A DNA stretch of 64,000 nucleotides from Gorsachius magnificus (Eukaryota; Chordata; Aves; Pelecaniformes; Ardeidae). Positions 12,277 to 23,738 of this stretch are shown piece after piece. Location: assembly GCA_034008185.1 (NCBI GenBank), contig CM067081.1, positions 3,657,821 to 3,721,820 of the forward strand. Reading direction: 5' to 3'. The position numbers were made by a program, and so were the translations under genes. A model generated the notes under the pieces. That model ran no database searches and was not told the origin of the DNA. It saw only the letters and a program-made list of their open reading frames with translations. Position 1 is the first letter of the stretch, and the number at the start of each line of letters is the position of its first letter.

Positions 12277-12606
12277 CATAGAATCATAGAATCCCAGGTT
12301 GGAAGGGACCTCAAGGATCATCTGCTCCAACCTTTCGAGGCAAGAGCACAGTCTAGGCAAGATGGCCCAGCACCCTGTCCAGCTGAGGCTTGAAAGCATC
12401 CAATGTGGCAGAATCAACCACTCCCCTGGGGAGATTATTCCAATGGGTGACTGTTCTCATGGGGAAAGATTTCCCCCTCACATCCAGTTGTAATTTCCCC
12501 AAGAGCCACTTGTGTCCATTCTCCCTTGTCCCTCCCTTTGTAAAAAGGGAGTCTCCATCTTCCTTGTAGCTACCCCTTAGGTACTGGTATGTTCTCACTT
12601 AGCGAC
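12277..12606 (-). mobile_element. CR1 LINE 3' part
   Basis: The reversed octamers (CATAGAATCATAGAATC) and 'CCAGGTTGGAAGGGACCTCAAGGATCATCTG' type 3' UTR are followed by the reversed ORF2 end. It is the same subgroup as the copy at 25,678-26,062. Confidence 0.92.
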
Positions 12607-13737
12607 CACTCAGGGCTGCACAGAGAGATGGGAAACACCAGAGAGACCTTCTAGCAGCTTCCCTCCCATCCCAGGTAATCCCACTCTTCTCTCTTCTGCT
12701 GTCCTTTTGACATTGCAGCTCTTCCCATATCAGATCTTCCCATCTCTTCCTAAATCTGAATGGAGAAAGCGGAGGAGAACAATGGTGGGAATGGTGTCAG
12801 TATTGGGATGTAGTAGGGCAGGAGGGGAGTTGAAGAGCTAAAGTTCTTTTATCCCTAGCCACTAGCACAGAGTGGTTTAAAAGATGCTTTTCACCGGTCA
12901 TAGTTCTGGACCCAAAGCAGAAGCAGTCTGGATTGAATAATGTACAACCCCTGCCCATCTGAGCTTTTGTCCGTGCATGCCCCCAAAAAGCCAATGCACA
13001 CATCTGGCTTGCCTTCGGTGGGGATATGTTTTACTCCTGCTTTTTACTCTGGGGCATGATGAGGGAAGGTTGGTAGGACAGGGAACAGCATGTGATGAGC
13101 CAGGGAGGGAATAAGAAGAGAAGAGGACAGGAAGTGTTAGGGGACACGCAAGGAATTCTTTGTAAACTACAGAATTTTGTGGTTTCAACAGCAAAACATC
13201 TTTGTGTGCATTTATCTTGCAAACAAAAGATGTGTGGCTGTTTCTCCTTTATTCCCGATTTGCTGTCTAGTGGCAGCTCTGGCTCCGTGAAAAGCTGGGA
13301 GCAGCGTTACTGCTCCTGGTATGCGAAGATGAACTTGTGGTCAAGGGCCAGGCCAAGGAATCTGGCTCCTCTGCCAAGCCCTGCCGCAGGCTGGCTGCCT
13401 TGGACACACAGCATGGCAGTGAGCATCCCCATGGCTCAAAATGCTTAACCATCAAGCAGTCTCCAAGGGCAGCCGGCTCCAAGGAGAGCGAGAAGAGGGA
13501 AAGGGCAGCTTGCCCTTGGCAGTTTGGAAAATGTTGAGGAGCAGCTGAAAAAAAGGCATTTTCCTGGTGCATCAGACACCTTTTTGTGATGAGGATTCAC
13601 AGCATCTTCAGATCAAAATCTTAACTAGAATATATGCTGAGACCTTGGGCATCATTAAATGTAAGAGAAGACCCTCTCTCTGCTTTCTTTATGAAGGTCA
13701 GAGCCTAAGTGCAGTCAGATGCACCAGTCACCTAATT
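12607..13737. other. Intergenic DNA, nothing recognised
   Basis: Unique sequence with no supported gene or repeat. Confidence 0.5.
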
Positions 13738-14056
13738 AGAATCATAGAATCACTTTGGTTGGAAAAGACCTTTAAGATCAAGTCCAACCTTTAACCTAAC
13801 CCTGCCATCCCACCACTAAACCCTGTCCCTAAGCACTTCATCTATCCTTCTTTTAAATACCTTCAGGGGTGGGGACTCGACCACCTCCCTGGGCAGCCCA
13901 TTCCAGAGCCTGACAACCCTCTCGGTGAAGAAGTTTTTCCTAATGTCTAGCCTAAACCTGCCCTGGCGCAACTTCAAACCATTCCCCCTCGTCCTATCGT
14001 CCATTACCAATTCTCTTAGGCTCACCCATCAATCCCTAAGCCCCAGCCAGGGTCTC
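13738..14056 (-). mobile_element. CR1 LINE 3' part
   Basis: Reversed AATCATAGAATC octamers, the 'GGAAAAGACCTTTAAGATC' 3' UTR type and a readable reversed C-terminus ([33 protein letters not shown]). Confidence 0.92.
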
Positions 14057-16327
14057 CTGGCTACATCCTGGTGCTCCAGAGCTGAAGGAGATCTTCTGCC
14101 ATGTGGTTCATGAGCTCTCACCTCCATCTGCTTTAGAGAGGAGCTGAGATGACAGCACACCGGGAGATCACAGGGCGTTAACATATTTTAGCTATGAGCC
14201 CCTGTATTGTACTTTATGGATGTGTTGATGTGTCATGTTTTGTCTTGTTAACGCTTGAAAAGCCCTTGAGACCCTTAGGAGTAAAAAGGATTTGGGGGTC
14301 AGGTGACTGCACGCATTGCACATATTGATTTGCTGAGCAGGGAATGGACTTATGCCCATGTTTAAGGGAAGTTTAGGCTGAAATGCATCCTGAAGACATC
14401 CCAGCTTGTTGTTTTTATGCTGCTCTGCTATGACAGCACCTGCTGTAGTATTATTCAACCCATTTTTGACACCAAAACTTAGGAGATCTCCATATCTTAA
14501 TACAGGATGGTATTTTACTTCTGGTTTCTGTTTTGATTCCTCCCTCCTTACGCAAGCTGTTACATGTGGGCTGTGATCTTCAGGCTGCCTACCTTCCCCT
14601 CTTGCTGAAGGTACCGCTGCTAGTTCAGGTAGAGTTTTCCTTCCATACTCTCCATTTTTATTCCATGTCAGCAGCTGGGTTGATTTTGAAGGGTTTGATC
14701 TGCAGGGGGGTGAAAGCAAGCAGCCACACAGGCAGGGAGATTTGTGAGCCTGGCAAGCCAAAGAGATCTCTGCTTTTTGTACGCCTTCCCATGGTTTTAT
14801 TGTCTGCATCAGCCAGGCTCTTGGTTCCAGCTGCAAGTTTTTATTATTCCAAGAATAATCGTTTGGCTAACAGAGACCTCTCCTTGCAGACAGAGGGAAG
14901 GAACAACCCAAATTGATATTGCAGATGGAGGTTTGCTTGGATCTGCTCACAATACCAAAGTAAAATACAGAAAGCAAGAGGGTTTTAACAGAAGCATCTA
15001 CTTTTTTCCCCCCCAGCTGGCCTTTTTTTTTTCTCTCTCTCTCTCAAAAAAAAATAGATAACTGGAAGAAAAGAAACATAAGTGGATAACTGCATAACTG
15101 GAAGAAAAATAGCAGAGGGACTGACCCTCAGGTCCCCTAAAAGGCAGATCCAAATCCAGTGGCTTATAGTATATTTGGAAGAAAATACTGTAAGGCCCTT
15201 TGGAAGAAATGGAAAAGATATCCAAGGGAGGCACCTACAGCATCCAGTTACTGTGGGTTGTTGTGAGTCCTGGAATGGCTGAATGGCTCCTCACTCCTTG
15301 AACAGGGGCATCAGGGGGTCTGAAAATGGCCCTTTTTCCCCAATTCCTCACCCATCAGGTGGGAGTCATCACCACCAGAGCAGTGGGCACAGGAGGCAGG
15401 GAAGGCACCCATTACTACAGCAGCTGGGCGATGCAGGTGCCCAGGACTGACATTGAGAGCTGTCCTGGACACAGAAACACTATTTGGTCTCATTTCTCTT
15501 TGGTTTAATACCTGGGTTTGCTGACCAGGCTCATTCCCTTCTCTGTGCAAGGTCAGCATTAATCCAGAGCAGCAGCGCTTCCCTCCACAGGACAGAGCCA
15601 GGCTTCTGCCATTGAACTGGGAGCAGAATACACGTCCAAAGTCCAATACCTGTGGCTCCCAAACAGGCTGCTCTGCCTGCAAAACCACCCAAGACTTCAC
15701 TTTTCCTGGAGCATTCTATAGTGCTGCGGTCCCCAGTGCCCAATCCTGAGTTATTGTTGCTGACATGAACTCTACACTTAACCCACAGATCCCAGTTGAT
15801 CTCCACAAGGGATCCAGATGTATTCCTAGGCTCCGCAGGCTTCGCTTTTCCGTAGTCACAGCTGCATGACTCAGTGCTGCGCAGCAGTTTTCATTTCCAA
15901 AGCGTTTTGCAAACATGAGCTGACTAAGCCTTGCCAGACCCCAGCCTTTGCCAATTGGATTGAAGGGGCCTCTGAGGAGCACGGCTGCAGCTCAGCCCAG
16001 AGGTGCAATTTCATTTTCAGTTGTATAAGCATTTGGGGGGGAGGCTGAGAGACAAAGGAAGTTGTTGTTCAGTTGCTGCTGAGATTTTATGCCTATTTCT
16101 AAAATGAATTTTGCCTTGTCTACTTGTTTAGAAATGCAACAGCGTCCTAGGTGCTGGTAACGAGCTCCCCTCAAGGCATGGGAACTTCTGGGCCCCAGGG
16201 GAAGTCAAGAAAGGTGATATTTAATGCCTCTCCAGCTTTAAAATCTGTGACTCCAAGCAAGCTGGTATCCTGTTTCTAAATCTGTAATCCATCTCCCTCG
16301 TTCCACCTTTACCCCTAAGGCTGCAGG
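14057..16327. other. Intergenic DNA with a T/CT-rich tract
   Basis: Mostly unique sequence. A T-run followed by CT repeats and an A-run lies at about 15,023-15,053. A 214-codon minus-strand frame (14,192-14,836) has no recognisable domain and is treated as chance. Confidence 0.5.
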
Positions 16328-17148
16328 GAATCATAGAATCATAGAATCACAGAATGGTTTGGGTTGGAACGGACCCCTAGAGGTCACCCAGTCCAACCCC
16401 CCTGCAGGGAGCAGGGACACCTTTAACCACATCAGGTTGCTTACAGCCCCATCCAACCTGGTCTTGAATGTTCCCAGGGATGGGGCCTCCACCACCTCTC
16501 TGGGCAACCCCTGCCAGGGTTTCACCACCCTCGTTGTAAAGAATTTCCTCCTTAGATCCAGTCTAAACCTACCCTGGTTTAGTTTAAAACCATTACCCCT
16601 TGTCCTGTCACAGCTGGCCCTACTAAAAAGCTTGCCCCCATCTTTCCTATAGGCCCCCTTTAGGTACTGAAAGGCCGTAATCAGGTCTCCCCGCAGCCTT
16701 CTCTTCTCCAGGCTGAGCAACCCCAACTCTCCCAGCCTGGCCTCATAGGAGAGGGGCTCCAGCCCTCGGATCATTTTAGTAGCCCTCGTCTGGCCCCGCT
16801 CCAACAGGTCCATGTCCTTCTTGTGCTGAGGGCTCCAGAGCTGGACACAGTGCTCCAGAGCTGGACGCAGTACTCCAGGTGAGGTCTCACCAGAGCAGAG
16901 TAGAGGGTCAGAATCACCTCCCTCGACCTGCTGGCCACGCTTCTCCTGATGCAGCCCAGAGTATGGTTGGCCTTCTGGGCTGCCATCGCACATTCCCGGC
17001 TCATGTCCAGCTTCTCATCCACAAGCACCCCCAAGTCCCTCTGGGCAGGGCTGCTCTCCATCCTTTCTTCCCCCAGCCTGTACTGATACTGGGGGTTACC
17101 CCGACCCAGGTGCAGGACCTTGCACTTGGCCTTGTTGAACCTCATGAA
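16328..17148 (-). mobile_element. CR1 LINE, 5'-truncated, long copy
   Basis: Reverse-strand copy closely similar to the one at 596-1,393, with the same motifs ([63 protein letters not shown]). One short duplication/frameshift near 16,840-16,870 (repeat of 'CCAGAGCTGGAC') splits the frame. Its 5' end falls at the same CATGAGGTTCAAC point as the first copy. Confidence 0.95.
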
Positions 17149-17486
17149 TGAGAGCAAGGGTTGCCATTTGTGCAGATGAACAATTCTGGCTGCAATAGAT
17201 CCAATGGAAAAGCAAGTTCTGGTTCTGGCTGCTCAGATTTTTCATGCCACACCTTCCTCCTCTCATCTTATACCAGCCGGAGACCCTCCCCATGTTGCAC
17301 TCGTAGTGGTACCGCATAGACAGATGGGTGACGAACTTGGAACAGTAGCATGGGGAGAGCATCTCCATTATGTTCTTTCACAGTCATTTAATGATTTTAA
17401 TCTTCTAATGACTTGTAGGAAACCAAGTCAGAATAGGCTGAACTTGCCACTGGGACAAGAGTTGGCCCAGGGATTTAATGCATAAA
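17149..17486. other. Intergenic DNA between two CR1 copies
   Basis: Unique sequence. Nothing recognised. Confidence 0.5.
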
Positions 17487-17869
17487 AATTTTAGCCTGGA
17501 GAAAAGGAGGCTGAGGGGAGACCGTATTGCCCTCTACAACGGCCTGACAGGAGGGTGTAGTGAGGTGGGTGTTGGTCTCTTCTCCCTGGTAACGGGCAAT
17601 GGGACAAGGGGAAATGGTCTGAAGTTGTGCCAGGGCAGGGTGAGGTTGGCCATGGGGAACAATTCCTTTCCCAAAGGGCTGTCAGGGGCTGGAAGGGGCT
17701 GCCCAGGGAAGGGGTTGAGTCCCCATCCCTGGGGGGATTTAACAGCCGGGCAGAGGCGGTGCTGAGGGCCAGGGTTTGGGGGTGGGATGGCAGGGTTAGG
17801 GGAACAGTTGGGCTTGGTGATCTTAAAGGGCTTTTCCAATCTAAATGATTCTATGATTCTATGGTTCTA
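17487..17869 (+). mobile_element. CR1 LINE 3' part
   Basis: Starts at the [17 protein letters not shown] segment, continues through [19 protein letters not shown], and ends with three octamers. Same subgroup as the copies at 6,096 and 30,546. Confidence 0.93.
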
Positions 17870-20800
17870 AAATGTGGGCCAGTTCTAGGGGTTCTGAGAC
17901 TGAGATAGGAAAGTTAAGTGCTGAAATCCCAGCGAAAAGAAGTTCGCTGTATGCCTTCAGACCGCTTGCTTTGCATCTCTGCAAAGAGCTGGGATTTTCC
18001 AAGCGGCATTTGTATTTCAACATCTGTTTTAATAGGAAACACACATTCAGATGCCCACAGGCAGCTTGGAAAACCTCTCCTGTGAGTGCTAAGCTTTATC
18101 ATTTTTAATGTGTTTTGATGGAAAAAGGAAGCAGGAAGTGTCACTGGAGTCACTTCCAGTGGAAAACATGAACCTCCCTCTACTCACTGTCACAGACATC
18201 GCAGTGTAGCATCAACGCTGAGCTATGCTTTGGCTCTCAATAACGCTTGCTGGGATTTAATTAGGCATCCTCTGGGTACTGAATTCTGTGGGCCAGTGCT
18301 TTGAATATGGGAGGCCCAATGCTCGAGATGCCATCGCTACCTTCACCTCTCTCCTGGATCTGTTGGGATGGTTCAGTCTTAGGGTCTGTGAACTGCAGCT
18401 CAGGAGAAAAGAAGTCTCTGCTTAAAACACTGTCACAAGATGTGACTGTATCTGGAAGAAAACCTCAGTTTCATCAGAGAAGACTTGGCCTGGGGAAGAG
18501 GAAGCCTAAGCAAACCATGGTCTGGTCCGTATCATCTTGCAGTCTAAGCCAATTAATGTAGCTTGGCTGTGCAAGATGTCAGTCAGAAGCTCAAGCCACC
18601 CCTGAAGGTATAAAGCAGAAAAGAACAATCAAGAAAATCACCAGGAGAGGAAATGATGTGTTGGCAGCTCTCCGGTCTGACCATGGTTTTACTGCTCGTT
18701 TTGTCCTGTAGCGTAGCTTCGGCAATTGGATACATTTCATTGATTTTCCTAAATGCAGACTCTGAGCTATATATTTTTGAGAACTGTCTATTGGCTTCTC
18801 TCATAACTAAGTGTATATTTCTGTTTAGGTATTGACTGTTCCTGTAAGAGGCTGTGAGTCAAGAGCGGAGGTCTCCTGAGAAGATGTGCTCTGGCATAGT
18901 CACTCCCACATCGGTGGACTTCATAATGAGTGAAATGTTGTTGCTTTAGTGATGCAGCAGGTCGACTTTGATAATCATGCTTGCTCCTTCCAGCCCTGGG
19001 ATCTCTGAATCATTGTTGGGACTTTGGTTATGGCTGGTTAAGAAAAAATATCAGTTAACAATTTTTTTTGTCCTTTGTTGTCCTATTCCAGCCCTGGTTA
19101 GGCCCAGCTGTGCTGTATATTTTAGCTGTTAAGGGTGGGAAGTGATATGCAATCAATATACACATTGGCATTAACGGTTCACAGAAGGGAACAAACTCCG
19201 GGACCACAGAAAGATCACAGCTGACCTACATTTGCACCACCCGCGTTAGATGTATTTCTCTTGAGAAATAGCGGTTGCATATTGCTTTTTCTACATTGAA
19301 CGTGATGAAACAGGGACCAAGCTGCTCTGCCCATCACATTTCAGCTCTTCCTTCCGTACGGTGTTTTCAGGTATGCTCCAGTTGTTCAGAAATGCCATTA
19401 GGGATCACTACTGTTTCCAGTTTGCCCTGTGTTTTGAACCCTACAGTCTAGGATCTCACAGAGTGTCTGTCTGTGGGATACCAGTTGTGGCTAGTAGAAA
19501 ATTCCCAGTGAAACTCTTTGGGAATTGCCTTGGACTTATTCACTTGCACCCCACAAAATGAGTATCAAAGATCACCATTCTGGCCATAGGTCATACTATT
19601 TCATGGTGGTTTAAGTAAGTGACAAAACTGAGAGCAATGCAACGGTGGTTTGGGCTTGGCCGTTTCTGGGAGGACTCTGTCATGAACTACTAAAACATTG
19701 CATTGAGCATCCACTGTTAATCCAAACCCTGGATGTTTTGAGGTGGTAACAGAAGAAGGTTAATTTAAGTTGACGACAGGATTCCTTGAGGCAGCTGACT
19801 TCCCTGTTGCACCTTGGTGAGGCACATAAGCATAAATGTCTCTGTGGGCATCTGATACTGCACCACAATCGCTGGAGATTTGGTCTGTGCAGTTGATGGA
19901 GCTGCAGAGGGATTCAGTTGCCTCTAAAACCTAACACCTGTGTTTGCTTAGCTGAATCTGGGCTCCATCGACGGTGTTGACTAGAGGCTCAGCTGGTGCA
20001 AACGAAAACACCAACCGCCTTTTGAGGTGGCATCGGGTGTCTGACACGTCCCCATGGTGCCGGATGATATGACACAAGACCTGTTCACTCCTGTGCCCTA
20101 AGGGACTGGCAGCTGTAGGCCAGCAGGAAAGCCCAGCCAGCATCTAACATAGCACTGGATGGTTGTGTTTAGGCAGCAACTGCGTTTCCATTTGCTGCTG
20201 TGGGAGCTTAGATGCAGACACGTAAATGTAGGTACCTTAATTTCAACCTGAATCCCATCCTTTTATGTCCCCTCTGTTCACTGTGTTTTCTACTTCAGAA
20301 TATTTTAATAAACATCACATATCCTAAAAATTAAAGGAAGACAGGTTACTCCTATGCTGGGATGCAGACTCTTTGCAGCTCCATATTTAGGTGATGGATG
20401 GGAATGACCCAGAAATGTCACATCAAATATTACTGAATAAAATGTCACACATTTGTCTCATCTAAGGCAAAAGAAAAAGTTGCATCTTATACTAAAGAAG
20501 CTCACTTCACCTTGTCTGGACAGTCTACCTAGGCAGAAGAAAACTCAGATTTTACATCAAAGCAGTCTGAAATTCAGTTGTGAAAGGCAAGATATGAAGG
20601 TGGCACTGAGACCCATGCCAACAAGTCCAGCAAAGGATGGTGAGGCTTTCATATAGACCAAACATGCGTAACCAGTCATCATATCCAGAACTTGTTGAAG
20701 GAGGAGTTTTGCAATTCCATCTGACTGATGATCCAAACACATGGAAATGGTCATGGAGGTTGGAGAATGGCTGAACCTACCCCACGGCTTCTGCGATGGG

Positions 20801-21404
20801 CTCCTGGGCTTGCCTCTTGCCCCAGGCCAGCACTCAGCACAGCTGAGCTATGCAGCCACAGCTGCCAAACTGGAGACACCCTGGAGGCACAGGTAATTTG
20901 GATATTATACTATTTTCTTTTTTTTTTTTTTTTTCCCAGACGAGTAATATTGCCTCCACGTGCAAAAGGAATAAGTGAACAACAGGAAACTAATGCCCAA
21001 GAGGATTGTCACAGAGATATTTACTGCAGCCTGCAGTAATCTCTGCCTGGCTGTGATTTGCTGTTATGCACCAAAACAAGTTGCAGAGAAAGGAAAATAT
21101 AAATTTTATCAATACGGCATCTGAAACAAGGCCCCAGCTTATAAGGCAGTTGTGAAGGTGAAAGCTGGGAACATAGAGGATGAAAGCAGAAATAACAAGC
21201 AAAAGCATATGCTGGGCCACGTGGGGCTGGGAGGAGTTGAACTGGTGAGAAGTTGAGTAGTTGCTGTGAGGTGTGCAGCATGGTCACCAGTGGCATTTGG
21301 CTCCCTCATGGATTTACAAGGGGTCACCAGCTGGTCACACACAAAACCAGATGGACCACATGATTGTCTGCAAAAGGCACAACAGAGTCGCTGCTGGACG
21401 TGAA
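17870..21404. other. Intergenic DNA, nothing recognised
   Basis: Unique sequence, fairly AT-rich. There is a T-run at about 20,918-20,935. No supported gene, RNA or identifiable transposon. Confidence 0.5.
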
Positions 21405-23270
21405 AGTTTATAGCGATGCTGAAGGGCAGCAGCGATCATGAATTAGTTATGGGAAAGATGACGAACACATTAAAGCCCAAGGGAAAGATGGGTGACACTG
21501 GAGCTAAATTTGATCCTGCAAAGTTTAAAAGGCAAGTCTTTGAGAGAGATGGAGAAGGTAATGCTTGGAGAGTGTTTCAGGCCATTAATCTGGAATGATA
21601 AAGAAATCTCAGTTGAGACCAGATGGGAAATATTTAAGGAAGCAATAGAGAACACAGTAGGGAACTTATTGGGAGGCCTAAGCAAACAAGGAGGAGCTGG
21701 ACAAACATCAAAACAAGAGCATCAGAGGGAAAATGCAAACAGAGCCAAGGATTATGGGAGAGTGGAAATAAAAGCACAAAACAAAGCAGAGGAAAAATTC
21801 CAAAGGCAAGTAAACCTTTTCAGGGTATAGAAAGGCTTAACACTAAAGCAAAGCCCTAGGAAAACAAGGTGCGAAATTGAGATGGAAAAAGATTGTGTTC
21901 GATGGGAACAGTGTGCCAGGGCTAGGAGCACCAAGAGGAGTCCTGCTGGCCTGTTAGCACACATGAATGAGAAGGAGACATGGAAAGGGTATTTGGCTAA
22001 AAGCTCTCATCTATACCTGGATACAATCATGCCAGACCAACAGCAAGACCGTAGCTTGCAAAGCAAAAAAGCCATCAACCCTGAGCCAATGTCAGATGAT
22101 GAAATGGAAAAGGCTATATAGTAGCAATGGTACCTTCCATCCCTTTAGCAGTACATGTCCCAAAACCATTAGAGATCACCCCACGCCTAAGGAAAAGAGG
22201 AGGTATCAAATGATTGGGTAAAAATGATGCATGTGTTACTGCCACCGGTGAAACTATAAAGACATACATTACAGGGCAATGCAGAAATCACAATGGAAGT
22301 AATTGTTGGCTGATTAAGGTAAATTACATAGGAAGCCACGGGTGAAAAGTGCTAGCATGTGGGAGAGGGTTAGAGCAAACATCTGTGCTCTGACTGTGGG
22401 TAGAAAAAGAGGGAGAATGGCAATTAAAGGTGCTTTGAGGATATTTGGTTTGATTTTGAGAGAAGCACCGTAGAAAGTAATAAAATCAGGTAAGTTCCAG
22501 CTAAAAGCATTGTAACTACAACTGCTCTGTGGAGCAATAAAGGCAGGGAGAAAGAAAATAGGTTAAAGTCATAAGGCTGCACAGAGTAACCGTTAACGTT
22601 TCGTCATCTTCCCATAGTGTGTAGCAACAACCCAGGCTGAGATGAATCTCACAGAAACCAGTGTTATACCATTAAGATCCTTATCTTATGCAAATGACAC
22701 CAAGCAATTGGCAGACATATCAGAATTGGTGATGATGGTCTTCACGCACAGTAAAAACACTTCTATTAACACACACTTCCAATAAACACTGAAGTGGCTG
22801 GTGCAGGAATAGGGACAGCAATTGGAGAGAGAAAGAGACCAAAGAGATTAATTGTATTTCTCAGGCAGCAGATGCATACCTGAAGGCTTCCTCCAGAAGG
22901 AGTTTTTAAAGACATACTCCTTCGGTAAAGCTGTTGTGTAGAAAGTCACAGCCTCTGAGACTAAGGGTGTCTTCATGGAGCTGTATCAGTCTGAGATACC
23001 GACAGCATTGCCCTGGACAACAGGATCACCTGCCTTCAGTGGAGTAGGTATCAAACAGAAGGAACCATGGATGTCTTTGGGCCAAAGCAGATGCAAAGCA
23101 GAACAATTTTAAGATGAATGAAGAAGCAAGGGGAGAAGACTTAGGTCAAGAACAGAGGAGAATCAAGGAGCAAACTGGAACAGCTGAAAGATGGTGGAGG
23201 TAAGACAGAAAGCAAAGAGATGGTGGAAGACCAAAGCTTGATCAGAGTGGCTTAGTCAAGAGGTCATCAA
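21405..23270 (+). mobile_element. Decayed non-CR1 LINE (RTE/L2-like) fossil
   Basis: Scattered in-order LINE ORF2 features on the + strand. Near 21,430 SSDHELV resembles the SDHxxV motif at the end of the endonuclease. A degraded inter-domain segment (KFDPAKFK and WEIFKEAIENTVGNLLG) lies at about 21,509-21,680. INPEPMSDDEMEKAI, at about 22,076-22,120, fits the segment just before the reverse-transcriptase fingers. SYANDTKQLAD at 22,684-22,716 matches the catalytic YADDT box with the first Asp changed to Asn. Stops and frameshifts are frequent. The spacing (YADD about 570 bases after the pre-RT motif) is plausible for one element. The clade assignment is tentative; a YADD rather than FADD box argues against CR1. 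Confidence 0.55.
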
Positions 23271-23469
23271 CCACTCGCGATTACGCGCTCCAACTCCTAT
23301 GAGTGACCTGGGTTATTGGGTGAGAGTGGACAGAGAGAGGGGACTAAACCCCAGCATATATAAAGACCAAGAGAAGTCTCTGTCTGTTCCACCTGACCTT
23401 TGGCACTTGCTTACCTGTGTTGTCTACAAGGGCAACGTTAACACTTTTCCAGGCATTCAAGACAGACAC
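23271..23469. other. Intergenic DNA
   Basis: Unique sequence between the LINE fossil and a CR1 copy. Confidence 0.4.
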
Positions 23470-23738
23470 AAGGACAATAGGAAATGGCCTCAAGTTGTGC
23501 CAGGGCAGGTTTAGGTTGGACATTGGGAACAATTCCTTCCCCAAAAGGGATGTCAGGCACTGGAAGGGGCTGCCCAGGGAAGGGGTTGAGTCCCCATCCC
23601 TGGAGGGATTTAACAGCCGGGCAGACGAGGTGCTTAGGGCCAGGGTTTAGTGGTGGGATGGCTGGCAGCGTTGGGGGAACGGTTGGGCTTGGTGATCTTA
23701 AAGGTCTTTTCCAACCTAAACCATTCTATGATTCTATG
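23470..23738 (+). mobile_element. CR1 LINE 3' part
   Basis: Begins within the [22 protein letters not shown] segment and ends in two octamers. The frame from 23,417 to 23,650 remains open. Confidence 0.92.

Noticed and set aside
14192..14836. 214-codon minus-strand open frame
   Set aside because: No recognisable domain or repeat, no splice context, and overlaps frames on the other strand; chance length is possible in 64 kb.
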